NCBI GenBank assembly: GCA_933207985.1
Contig: OW240921.1
Span: 103,978,958 to 104,042,957 of the forward strand
DNA length: 64,000 bases
Direction: 5' to 3'
Origin: Pelobates cultripes
Taxonomy: Eukaryota > Chordata > Amphibia > Anura > Pelobatidae
Positions 12,504 to 22,782 of this stretch are shown here, one piece after another. Position 1 is the first letter of the stretch, and every line of letters begins with the position of its first letter. Under the pieces are notes generated by a model that had not been told where the DNA came from, did not search any database, and saw only the letters and a list, made by a program, of their open reading frames with translations. Both the position numbers and the translations under genes were made by a program.

Positions 12504-12925
12504 CTTTTTCTAATATAAAATATTGGTCCTTTCAGGGTAAAACGTTTAATTATACAGTAAGCATACGCACATGCAGACACAGGCAATTTCACTGACATTT
12601 CAGTGACACACACAAGCTCATTGATACACAGCCTCATAGACAAACAATCTTACTGATATACATCAGCTCATTGACATAAAACACAAGCTCACTCACTAGC
12701 AGGCACACGCATGCAAGCAAGCTCACTCACTAGCAGACGCACACACAGCTTAATGTGGTGGTACTGGTGTCTATAGCATGTCGCTACAGGCTTTTCAACG
12801 TAAACACTGACTTTTCAGAGAAAAGGCAGTGTTTACATTGCTTCAAAGTGACATTGCTAGTGACAGTCACTCAGACGGTCACTAGAGGTGCTTCCTGTGT
12901 TAGTGCCCTCCCGCCCTCGCGCGCT

Positions 12926-12983
12926 GCTGAATGAGACTGGCGCCGGAATATGACGTCATATTCCGGCGCCGGTCTCATTCAGC
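12926..12983. repeat. 58-bp near-perfect palindrome centred on TGACGTCA
   Basis: Two 29-base arms (gctgaatgagac... and ...gtctcattcagc) pair with a single T/G mismatch and no loop. The centre is TGACGTCA, the consensus CRE/ATF-binding palindrome, flanked by ggcgccggaata arms. Whether any factor binds is unknown. Confidence 0.85.
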
Positions 12984-13150
12984 TGCGTGCTGGGGAGCAG
13001 AGCCAGCGCAGCTCGCGCAGCTCCCTCAGCGGCCGCCAGGACAAGTCCGCCAGCGGCCGCCAAAAGACCTCCCCAGCGGCCAGGGGAGGGCTGGCAGCCT
13101 TAGGCCTGGGGGCAAAACCAGTCAAGTAGACTGGTGCACCTGCCCAGGAT

Positions 13151-13640
13151 CAGAGCCGGTGCAAGGATTTTTGCCACCCTAGACAAAATAAAAATTTGCT
13201 GCCCCCACATGTCACATCACAATGCCCCACCCATATGATCTGCCATATGAACTAACGCCAGTGCTGCACACAGTGTGTGTTTACATTAAAAAACCTGCAG
13301 GGACCAGCTATAGACACCAGAACCACTTCATTAAGCTATAGTGTCCCTTTAATGTGAGGTAAATTATAGATTAGTGTCACTAATAATATACTAGATTGCC
13401 TACTTACAAGCAGATGAGGATGATGATGGGCTGCAGTTTGGCTCCACTGGTCTGGTGTAGAACAGGATCTCTGGAGGCTGTTTGCAACTGTGGTCACAAA
13501 ATTCAATGTTCTGGGAGAATTGGAAGCAGCTCAATTTTTTGGGGCCCCTTACACAGCTCAAGGTCTGGGCCCCAGGGCCTGACGGTGAGTATGCCCATAA
13601 GGCCCACTCATAAGTTCCACCCACCCATGAGTTCGCTCAC
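13151..13640 (+). repeat. CAGAGCCGGTGC module, second copy
   Basis: Closely matches the module at 764-1260 through 'gatgaggatgatgatgggct', 'ccactggtctggtgtagaa' and 'cacagctcaaggtctggg'. It leads into the TG-rich array exactly as in copy A. The flank here (cccaggat) differs from cctccagc, so this copy arrived separately or the start has diverged. Confidence 0.6.
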
Positions 13641-13654
13641 AGGGAGTGGAGTGT

Positions 13655-14700
13655 GTAGGGATGTGTTATGTGTTATTGTAGAGGATCTAATATGTGTGCT
13701 TATGGTATGTAGTGTTTAGGGTTACCAGTTTGTGCAGGTGATGCAGTGTGTTTGTGTGTAGTGGAAGCAGTGTGTATTTGTGTATAAGGGATGTATTATG
13801 TGTTTCTGGTTGTGTGTGAGGGATGCATTGTGTGAATCTGTGTTTGTATGCATAAGGGATGCAAGGTGTGTGTCTGTATGTGTGTGCATGAGATGCATTG
13901 TGTTTCTGTGTGTATGTAAGAAAAGAAGTGTGTGTGTGTTTGCATGCGTGTGTACGGGTTTGCATTGTCTGTTTCTGTGTATGTGTGCAAAGGATGCATT
14001 GTCTTTGTGTGTAAGGGTTGCATTGTGTGTATGTGTGTAATGGATGCATTGTGTGTTTCTCTGTGTGTAAGGGAAGCATGTTGTGTTTCTGTGTATGTAT
14101 AGGGATGCATTGTGTGTGTGTGCGCGCGTAGTGTGAAAGAGCTCCCTGTCTTGGCCCCTGTCCTATAGAGCTGCCCCTTCTTCTTATTCCCCCCCCTCCC
14201 CTCTTCTTATTCCCCTCCCTCCCCTCTTCTTATTCCCCTCCCCCCCTTCTTATTCCCCCCTCTTTTTATTCCCCATCTTATTCCCCCCTCCCCTCTTCTT
14301 ATTCCCCACCCTCCCTCATCTTATTCTCCCTCTTCTCATCTATTCCCCCTCCCTCTTCTTATTCCCCCCTCCTCTTCTTATTCCCCTCTCCCCTCATCTT
14401 ATTCCCCCTCCCTCTTCTTATTCCCTCCCTCCCCCTCTTCTTGTTCCCCTCCCTCCCTCTTCTTATTCCCTCCCTCTTCTTATTCCCCCCCTCCCTCTTC
14501 TTATTTCCCCTCCTCTCCCCCCCCTCTTATTCCCCCTCTCCCTCTCTTCTTGCCCCCCTCCTCCCTCTTCTTCCCCCCCCTCCTCCTCTCTTCTTACCCC
14601 TCCTCCCTCTCTTCTTGCCCCCCCTCCTCCCCTCTCTTCTTACCCCCTCTCCCTCTCTTCTTACCCCCCCTCCTCCCTCTCTTCTTACCTCCCTCCCCTG
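13655..14700. repeat. Expanded TG-rich and CT-rich arrays
   Basis: About 475 bp of irregular TG-rich repeats ('gtgtaagggatgcattgtgtg' type) followed by about 530 bp of pyrimidine repeats built on 'cttcttattcccccctccct'. Same arrangement as 1255-1634 but about three times longer. Confidence 0.85.
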
Positions 14701-14928
14701 TAGCGTGGCCGAGCTGCACTCCGGTCCGCGGTGGCCGGCCGGAGTGATAGGAAGGTGCACACTGAGTGTGCACTTCCTGTCAGTCCGGCCGACAGGAAAC
14801 AGAAACTCCTGTTCCGGCAGGAGTTTCTGTTTCCTGTAACCGCCGACTACAGGAAGTGCACACTCAGTGCACCTTCCTATCACTCGCTGGCCGGCTACCG
14901 CGGACTGGAGTGCAGCTCGGCCACGCTA
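14701..14928. repeat. 228-bp long palindrome (TAGCGTGGCCGAG type)
   Basis: Begins TAGCGTGGCCGAGCTGCACT and ends with its complement. The middle folds about 'caggaaacagaaactcctg'. Same family as the palindromes at 1637-1805 and 15097-15254 but longer. Confidence 0.8.
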
Positions 14929-15096
14929 CAGGGGAGGGGAGAAGCTGCAGCCGCCTAACCGCTCTTAACAGAGCGCTCGGGCGGCTGCAGTATTTTAAAG
15001 GGCCGGCCCAGGAACGCGGCCGGCCCCCAGGAGCCGCGGCCCACCGGGAAATTTCCCGGTATCCCGGTGGGCCAGTCCGGCCCTGCTCCCTCCCTG

Positions 15097-15254
15097 TAGC
15101 GTGGCCGAGCCCTGTATCATGGTCCGCGGGTACAGGAAGCAACTGTCTCCTGTACCCGGCCGGACTCAGTGTGCACTTCCTGTTAGTCCGGCCGGGTACA
15201 GGAAACAAAAGCTCCCTGTACCCGCGGACCATGATACAGGGCTCGGCCACGCTA
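15097..15254. repeat. 158-bp long palindrome (TAGCGTGGCCGAG type)
   Basis: Begins TAGCGTGGCCGAGCCCTG and ends CAGGGCTCGGCCACGCTA, with extensive pairing inwards (tatcatggtccgcgggtaca and its complement). It occupies the position in copy B that 1637-1805 occupies in copy A. Confidence 0.8.
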
Positions 15255-15394
15255 CAACAGAGGTAGGGGGGAGGGGAGAAAGAAATTAGGAGTTGGGGGA
15301 GAAAGAAAGTGATTGGGAGTGGGGGGGAGAAAGAGAGAGTGACAAGGGGGGAGATAAAGAGAGTGACAAGGGGGGGAGAAAGACAGTGACAAGA

Positions 15395-15535
15395 GGGTTT
15401 GTGGATTTCCGTTCGGGAGTTTGGAGCCTTTCACAGATCCCGGTCGGGAGATTACCGCTTCCCCTGGTTATGGTTCGTGGATTACAGTTTATGCGAATGG
15501 ATTACTGATATTGCGAAAGGGGAAGGTGAACTAAA
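15395..15535 (+). mobile_element. Possible LTR 3' fragment
   Basis: Shares 'ccgttcgggagtttggag', 'tttgtggattt' and 'aacggcggttt'-like words with the 3' third of the solo LTR at 22783-23961. Similarity is patchy and no ends are seen. Confidence 0.35.
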
Positions 15536-15539
15536 TGGC

Positions 15540-15751
15540 GGTTTCTCTTAAAGACACCAGGGGTGTCTTAACATAATGGTTCTGGTGTCTATAGCCTGTC
15601 CCTGCAGGTCTTTTAATGTAAACACGGCGGCACTGCAGCACTGGCGTTAGATAACATGGCAAATCATATGGGTGGGGCATTGTGATGTCACATGGGGGGG
15701 CTGCAAACTTTACTTTTGCCTAGGGCGGCAAAAATCCTTGCACCGGCCCTG
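15540..15751 (-). repeat. CAGGGCCGGTGC module, reverse copy
   Basis: Ends (minus-strand start) at CAGGGCCGGTGCAAGG next to the flank gctggagg, the complement of the flank at copy A. Contains the 'ggttctggtgtctatagcc' and 'catatgggtggggcattgtg' words of the other copies, but is shorter. Confidence 0.55.
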
Positions 15752-17160
15752 GCTGGAGGGGGCTGTGTGAGCTGTGGCTGCACAGTGCCCCATGGTAGTT
15801 AGGGTGCCGTGCGGCCAGTACAGCTCACACAAGCAAACAGCTGATAAACCGGCCGCACAGAGGAAAAGTGGGGCGGAGCTAAGCAAAATCGGAGGGGGCG
15901 GGGCTTTGGGAGGCAAGGGGGTGCCAAGCACAGGATCCGCCCCGGGTGCCAAATGCTCTAGGTACGCCCCTGCTGTGTGGGTCTAAATGCAGAAAAAATG
16001 CTTTTTGTCACTACACTTGGTACAAAATAGCTAAAAAATTATCTCACGCTAAGGTTCAAAATATGCCTTTTGAAATAAGCAGTGGCACATTTCAAGTGTA
16101 AGAAATACTCAGCAAAAATGCAACATGTATGTAAAAATGCAATTTTTTCCCCTCACCACAAACATTGGCATAAATTGGTGAAAAAATGGTGACAAGTTTA
16201 GGCACAATATATGCCATATAAGATACCCTGGGATGTCTGCTTTATCAGATGAAAGCCCTTTGTGTGGTTATTTGAACAATCAAACTGCTATTATACCCCC
16301 AAATGAGACAGGCCCGTCAAATCCATCTATGAAAATTCTAACTATTGAAACTGAAATAGCCTTGTCTCTTATATGGCATTGTAGATTCACAGAATAGTGC
16401 CAAAGGCATACAATGGGGTATAATTATACTCAGCAGATGTAGCTAAACACAATATGGGGTTCTGTGCAGGAATAACACATACCAGCTTTACGAAATACAC
16501 ATTACAAAAACCTTGTTTTATGTGTATATGCCGAAATAGAGAAAAAACACAATTTTACTCCAATATTTAGCAGAGATCGCGGTGAATTGGCTACATTAAA
16601 AGTGTCAGAATAACCTTAGGTAAATAGCCTGTGATATATACTTTATATAAATATATACTTTTCTGTGAGAATTTTTTTTTTTTGTGATGGCTACTAAACC
16701 TACATGACAAACATACCAACTTCTAAAATTGTTTAACATTGAAATTCTATTTTAGTCCTTGTATTTTGTGTCCTGTAACTTTCAAAATAAGCTGAAATCC
16801 TACACATATTATATAGTCTATAAATCAAGACACATAAATGAATTTATTTGAATTACTTTTTGTAAGCTGGACATATTCTGCACATGATATTATTGCCAAT
16901 ACTATGAAAAAAGTTTTTAATTTTTTTAATTTTTCCCCCCCCCATTTTTTTGGAATTTTTTTTAATAATAATTTGAGAATGTATCTATGTATATGTGGCA
17001 TCAAATTGAAGCCCTTTTTGCCCTCTAATAAACAATATTTTATATGTGTTGGTGCAATAAATGACAGAGATGCAAATTGCGTTGAACACAAACATCAAAA
17101 AATGGCTTGTGTTCTTAAGGGTAAAGCAAGCTTTTGAAGCTGTGTCCTTAAGGGGTTAAT

Positions 17161-18012
17161 TAGCTCCTTGTGATGTTTATTGACTATGCATTATAACTCT
17201 ATTTGCTAAAATATGTTTGTAGGTGTCTAGAAAACATTCAGCATCTGTGTAATAAGTCAGACACAAGCTATAACTTACAAAATTCTAGCACTAACAAATT
17301 TCTTCTCAAGACAAGATAATATGCTGATCTTTCAGTAATGACTTGCACGCTTTCTGCTGTCAGAACTAAAATTGAATATTATATTTATTATAGCAGATAG
17401 ATTTTACAGTCTGGGGACAAATAACTAAATATGATAACTTAGCTTCATCCAATAGTTAAACAGCTTCAGAGGCCCCTTTGGAGGTTATTACAGATATATA
17501 TTTGAGGAGGTTTTGGTTAGTAATGTCTCTTTAATTATAATTTTCATATAGTCGATATAGAAATTGCATTTTGAGTCTATACATCAAAGCACTTTCACTT
17601 TAATTGTTTAGTTTTGACACTGAATTTTTTTAACTGCATTTGTCACATTCATTTTGAATTATATATACTCCCAATGCTCTTACAACAGAATATTTAAACA
17701 CAATTCATCTTATTTAGCACTATTTAATTTGTCTCCCACGTTTGAATTAGTGTAGGACCCACTGATATTGGCGTACTGTGAAGTAGTGGTGGGCCATATG
17801 GTGGAACTAAATCTCCATGTTTGTTTGCTGAGACTGGTGATTTTAAGTAGCCTTATAAAATTTAAAAATGTATGTTTGTGTGTGCTGTTACTTAATCTGT
17901 ATAATGACAAGAAACATGAAGCGCAATGCAATGCTAAGTTAGAAACATGAAGATGACTATCTGACTACCATTTTAACTGGAATCATTAACAAAAAAATTC
18001 CAAAAGTGCACT
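17161..18012. other. No gene seen; AT-rich
   Basis: AT-rich, unique-looking sequence. No domain, RNA or repeat end recognised. Confidence 0.45.
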
Positions 18013-18295
18013 ACAGGTGGTCCTCATTTAGCGACCTACCTGTTTTACAAAAGGCTCACACTTACAACCAGATGTAAGTGCGAGCCGTCGTGGGGATTCC
18101 CTGCTCTGGTGTGCATGTCTTTGTTCGGGGAAACTTCTCTGAACATAGACGAATGCACGAGAGCAGGGAATCCCTCTAATCTATATTCGGGGAAATTTCC
18201 CCAAGCATAGATTAGAGGGATTCCCTGCTCTGGTGTGTTCGTCTATGTTTGGGGAAATTTCCCCCAAGGGAAGACAATAGTAATTCTGGAGAAAA
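18013..18295 (+). mobile_element. TA-flanked MITE with nested palindromes
   Basis: Starts at a TA dinucleotide followed by CAGGTGGTCCTCATTTAGCG, a type of end I associate with Tc1/mariner-like repeats. From about 18094 it holds palindromic units: 'gggattccctgctct' with its complement, and 'ctctaatctatattc' pairing across 'ggggaaatttcccc' with 'gcatagattagag'. The 'catagatt...ggggaaa' unit is also the building block of the MITE at 47822-48294. The right end is not clear. Confidence 0.5.
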
Positions 18296-18729
18296 CATCG
18301 TGCATCAGGAGATGTGTTTTTTAAAATACTTATTTCACGGAAACACATTTTCACTGCAATCTTTAGATATTGTATGTATATATATATATGAGAAGGCTGA
18401 GCAGTAGGCTCCGCCTGCAGTTGTTAGCCATCCTATAAATTCTCAGGCCTCCCCTTCCTCTGGGCCGATACTTCCTAGTTCCGTCCACCCACCGCTCCCT
18501 TTATCAAGACATTTACTTGGTGGGCCTTTTTTTTTGCAGGTCTACTGGAACGTTGGTTTCACCACACAACAACTGACTTACACCACCAGTACTATAACTC
18601 AGCTTATTGTTCCTGACCACAGACATATATATGTTTCTAGCAAAGACCATGTTGTTGTCTACTCACAGCCTCGGTAGGCATGCTGGATACTCCCAGCCAC
18701 CGAAAGATCAATCAAGGTATATTACCAAA

Positions 18730-18740
18730 CAGGTATATAA

Positions 18741-18792
<52 letters not shown>
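18730..18792. repeat. (TA)n microsatellite
   Basis: AT dinucleotide run with one gt interruption, directly upstream of the Penelope tail motif. Confidence 0.9.
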
Positions 18793-18794
<2 letters not shown>

Positions 18795-18960
18795 CGTATG
18801 TCCTGATGAAAGCTTCGTAGAGAAGCTGAAACGTTGACTGGAGTTAGAATAAAGAAAATTTGAATGCATTTAAAAGCCTTGGAGTGCCGGTATTTTGTTC
18901 CATTTTTATATTTATGCAACCAGAGCACCAGGTATATTTACTTTAAGAATTAGAGTGCAA
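18795..18960 (+). mobile_element. Penelope-like element tail (partial)
   Basis: Carries a minimal hammerhead motif followed by 'agaataaag' and a 'gccggtattttgttcc' stretch. The order recalls 34606-34790 at the end of a recognisable Penelope element (hammerhead-like motif, 'aataaaag', 'gttccggtactc'). No coding sequence was found beside it, so this is a fragment. Confidence 0.5.
18800..18838 (+). ncRNA. Minimal hammerhead ribozyme motif (Penelope type)
   Basis: CTGATGA at 18803-18809 is followed by a 6-bp stem II (AGCTTC / GAAGCT, loop about 5 nt) and GAAA at 18828-18831. Stem I is GTC (18800-18802) pairing with GAC (18836-18838). Between them lies CGTT, so ACGT would form stem III only with a second molecule, with U as the cleavage-site residue. 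This is the 'minimalist', presumably dimeric hammerhead layout known from Penelope-like elements. Core residues are intact by eye; activity is unknown. Confidence 0.7.
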
Positions 18961-20639
18961 GAGCTATATATGCATATATATATGTAAGTACTTGCATCCC
19001 AGATGCAAACAATACCTTCAGGAAACATTAATCATTTAATTACAAAGAATAAATGCACAGAGCTGTTCAGCAATATTTTGCTTACACATTCTCAAATATT
19101 GTATTTAAATGTAAGTGTCCAATCTAAATAATAACCAACTGGATTTATGAATAAAATAAACTTCACAAACATCATAAACCTAATTATAAAAAGATATATA
19201 TTCAAATTTTCACTATAATGCCATTGCTCATTGGATTGTAAATCTTACAGCCATGTAAATTAAACAATAGAATATAGGGCACGCAGAATCAATTTCCATT
19301 AAGGTGTGCCTATTTTAGAATAAAAATAGCAATAATTGCTAGTTTTGTAAATATACTACACAAGATATTACCTGTAAGGGTCTAGTAGCAAAGGCATTTC
19401 TAGGTATTTGATACATACCTATGCTACTTTGCTCCGATGTATAATTTCTAGCACAGTATATGTAGAATTGCTGTTAGGCTAACAATGAAGTTTGTCATGG
19501 CTCACTTACTTGCTTGGCAAATTTCCATTTTATGACTGGGTTAAATGTGTAAAAGAAATTAGTTTTCATTACACTATAATGATGACAATATTTTACATGT
19601 GCTTTTGAGACCTATTTTTAATGTCTAAATTTTTTTTTATACTATGGGAATGCAGGATGTAGACTTTAGATTTGAGCAAATCAAATTAAATGGCTTTTTA
19701 ATTTAATTTCTAGGAATAGTGTTAGCATGAAAATCAATGTTTTCATCCCAGAAAATTAGTATTCAAACATACGACAGATTAGATATCATGTCTTTTTATC
19801 ACAAAATACACATTCTCAGTTCAGTCAATAACGTGTCTAAAAACAATACACACACAGCATAATCACACATTATTTTTTTTATAGAAGACGAGGAGCGTTT
19901 TATTGTAGAATCATTTAATGGTAACACAGATAGCATCGTGGAATGTTTTGTAATAAAATGGGGAGGGAATTGTTGTAATCTTTTGAGGATCAGTGGCTAG
20001 TGTGACTATATTGTATTGTAATGTATTCCTTGAGGCTCAAAGACTTTTAGGCTGTGCATAGGACTAGGGAATGCACTGCACACTTGAGAAGAAGAATTTG
20101 AGAGTAACCTTACATGACAGTCAATACATTACATAACATTTCCTAAGCTCAGGGATCATCAAAAGTGAATCCCCAGTGTTACCCTCTATCGATTTCATAA
20201 ATACCTCTACCCTCTGTGTAAAATGCTGTATAAATGCTCAAAAACAATAAACATAGGTTTATGAAAATACTACAATGCACATTCTAGACAACCACTTGTT
20301 GGTACTTCAAAACCACCATTTGTTTTTAGGAGATATGTTATGAATCAATGGACTGGGAATCCCTTTGCTCGTTGCTTAGCATACCTCATTTTACAGTTGA
20401 GTTGTAAATTAGCCTTAAATGTCTCTTGCTTGTAAGGAGGCCTAGATAAGTCTGCTCTTTTCAGAATTCCCCATGCCATACCTTAAAAGTGTATCTTTTC
20501 CATCTCATATGGCACATTTTACCAGTAGATTTTTACAATTCTTTAGTTCAAATAGATATATAAGGTTTATGGTATTCTCCTGCTTGTTTTTATAGAGGTG
20601 TTCTGCTCAGAAACTCTTAATTCACATATAATTGAATGT
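18961..20639. other. No gene seen; AT-rich
   Basis: AT-rich, unique-looking sequence with short TA runs. No domain, RNA or repeat end recognised. Confidence 0.45.
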
Positions 20640-21997
20640 TTCACTGGGGGGGGGGGGAATATTAAATTCCTTCATAATTTGCTTGAAGGGTTTGAGATTA
20701 TATTCCACTGCTATATTTTTAAATTCCCTTATCACCCCAGACTTCCAAGTGTCTATTTTTATATTTTCTAACATATCTGAAATACTAGAGAATGGGAGCT
20801 TATCTATTATTCTATTTCTGAATCCTTTGTTGTTTGTAAATTTATCCTACCATCTCGTTAACTCTTTGAGTATCTGGGATTTGGTTTGTGCCTCTTTATT
20901 TACATCTAGAACCCAAAACAGTGAGGATAAATTTCCAACCCCAGTTTTAGCTTTTTCCATTTTGTACCATATTTCTTGAGTTGCCACATTGCTTTGTGTG
21001 AGCATTGTATGAAAAAGTCTGCTAGCCTGAGAGCATTCTAAAATTTATGGGCACCCCAAACCTCCGTCCTGCCTTGATCTGGCCAAAACTTTCATTTTAA
21101 CTCTTGGTTTCCTGGCGCCCCATATGAATTTTAAAAAAGTGAGTGTAGTAAAAACAGTCAGTTTTCTGGGAATTTAAGAGGAATTCTTCTCCACAAGTAC
21201 AGTCATTTTGGCAAAATGTATGCTTTTGGATGTTGATCCTACCTGACCAAGAAAAGCCCATGCTTTTCCAGTTCCTTAAGTTGTTATTTGTTTGTTGTAG
21301 TAGAGGTAGGAAATTGGCTTCTATTAAGTCTTTTAGGTGTTCGTGATACCCAAATATTTTAGCCTGTCCTATTTTTTTGGTGGAGCCCAATGTTTTGTAC
21401 AAGAAATGTAATTAACCTTTTATTTATATTTTAGCTATAAATTTCTCCAGGTTTATTTTGTATCCTGAAACTTTAGAATAGTTGTTTATGTCCTTCAATA
21501 GTTCTAGGACCAAAGTTTTTTGTTCTTCTAGTGTTAGTAAGATGTCATCAGTATAAATATTTAATTTGGTTTGTCCTAGCAGATTTGTGAATCCTTAGAT
21601 TTTTTTTGTTTACTCTTATTAAAATCGCTAGAGGTTCTAACACCATTATATACAGTAAAGGGGAAAGAGGGCACCCTTTTCTAGTCCCATTTTTAATATT
21701 GAAGTTTTGTGATGTGAATGTGGTTACCTTAGCTGATGGAGAGCTGTAGAGAGTGGACATGGCCTGTGATATTGATCCAGTGATTCCGAACTATTTTAAG
21801 GTGGAGAACATGAAAACCCTGTCAAACTCTTTTTCTGTATCTATAGACAGAGACATTAGAGGGATTCCACTGTTCTCTGTTTCTTCTAATATGTTTATTA
21901 ATTTTCTGAGATTGTTAATTGGGGACCACCTTTGTATAAATCCGACTTGATCATTATTGATTAATTGTGGTATTACTATTTTTAATCTGTCAGCAAG
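20640..21997 (-). pseudogene. L1-like ORF2: reverse transcriptase end and C terminus
   Basis: The minus strand reads the RT palm (GTRKGCPLSPLLYIMVLEPL at about 21690-21630, the usual GTRQGCPLSPLLF motif of L1). Further on come RNWKSMGFSWSGRINIQKHT and a 'KIHMGRQETKS'-like word matching the L1 'FIWG+K+PR' region. Coding similarity continues in broken frames down to a G-run near 20645. Frames change repeatedly. It is the 3' part of one L1 whose upstream part continues beyond the 22006-25052 insertion. Confidence 0.82.
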
Positions 21998-22254
21998 AAT
22001 GGAAGCAGAGGCGGCTCTCTAATTAGGCGGTTTAGGCGGCCATCTAAGGACTCGCGCTGGCTGGGGCCTCGCGGCCACCTAAACCACCTTATGGCAGACT
22101 GTGTCAGGTCCTCGGTCAGTGACCAGGAGGGGGCCCGGCGGCTCGCAATGAGCAGAGCTGCAGACCATGTGTCTCGAGAGAATTGGCCAATCAGAGCATT
22201 GCCGTGGGTTACCACGGCAACGCTCTGACATCTCGCAAGATTACATGGTCTGCA

Positions 22255-22782
22255 ACCACCCCCACCACCCTCAGCATCACCACCCCCTTTCACCCTCAGC
22301 CTCACTACCCCCTTCAGCCTAAACACCCCACCACCCTCAGCCTTACTACGCCCTTCAGCCTCACCACCCTTCATCCTCAGCCTCATCCCCCCTTCACCCT
22401 CTGCCTCATCCCCCCTTCACCCTCTGCCTCACTCCCCCTTCACCCTCACCACCCCCTTCACCCTCAGCCTCACCACCACAACACCCTCAGCCTCACCACA
22501 GCCACCCCCCTCAGCCCTCACCACCCCCCTTCCTCAGCCTCACCATCCCCACCCCCCCTCAGCCTCACCCTTGACCTTCTGCCTCCTGCCCCACTGCACC
22601 CTCAGCCTCACTGCCAGCAGCCTCACCACTCCCACCACCCTGGCCTCACCACCCCCACCACCCCTCAGCCTCCTACACCCCTTCAGCCTCACCACCCCCA
22701 CCACCCCTCAGCCTCACCACCCCCACAACCCTCAGCCTCACTACCCCCTTCAGCCTCACCACCCCCCTTCACCCTCACCACC
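22255..22782. repeat. Minisatellite 'cctcagcctcaccaccccc', left array
   Basis: C-rich units of about 18-33 bp built from 'cctcagcctcaccaccccc' and 'cttcaccctcag'. With the solo LTR and its TSD removed, it is continuous with the array on the other side. Proline/serine/histidine-rich frames across it are artefacts. Confidence 0.85.

Larger units (their letters stand above)
12335..15085 (+). mobile_element. Second hAT-type element nested in copy B, 8-bp TSD
   Basis: The ends are CAGGGCCGGACTGG and CCAGTCCGGCCCTG, a perfect 14-bp terminal inverted repeat. The exact TSD ctccctcc lies at 12327-12334 and 15086-15093. The interior holds a (TA)n run, a 58-bp palindrome, a copy of the CAGGGCCGG/'caaggattttt' module, long TG-rich and CT-rich arrays, a 228-bp palindrome and a GC hairpin with ggcggctgcag arms. 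Apart from its ends, this architecture mirrors the element it sits in. No transposase is present. Confidence 0.93.
12105..15972 (+). mobile_element. hAT-type non-autonomous element, copy B, 8-bp TSD
   Basis: Begins CAGTGGCGTACTAAGG and ends GTACGCCCCTG. Both sides carry the exact 8-bp duplication ctgtgtgg (12097-12104 and 15973-15980). An 8-bp TSD with CAG..CTG ends is the hAT signature. The ends match copy A at 224-2056, so this is a repeat family present in inverted orientation about 10 kb away. It contains the GC hairpin, palindrome, purine-rich array and CAGGGCCGG module in the same order as copy A, plus a complete second hAT insertion. No transposase gene is visible. Confidence 0.92.
11216..17160 (+). 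repeat. Block of diverged direct repeats ('ttcaaaatatgcc' repeats), split by hAT elements
   Basis: Phrases such as 'aaggttcaaaatatgcc', 'ctttaagaaatggtatgcc' and 'tgtgcaaactcactttgtg' recur at irregular spacing. The first phrase occurs near 11264, 11483, 11866 and 16050, with the last two about 308 bp apart once the hAT insertion is removed. The copies are clearly diverged. The block ends near 17159 in 'ccttaaggggttaat'. It looks like an old non-coding repeat family with an internal tandem structure; I cannot name it. No coding domain seen. Confidence 0.6.

Noticed and set aside
14441..15266. Overlapping frames on both strands across pyrimidine array and palindromes
   Set aside because: Open only because stop codons are rare in GC-rich palindromes and C-rich repeats.
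20632..20979. Plus-strand 115-codon frame rich in hydrophobic residues
   Set aside because: Antisense of L1 ORF2; the minus strand explains the sequence.
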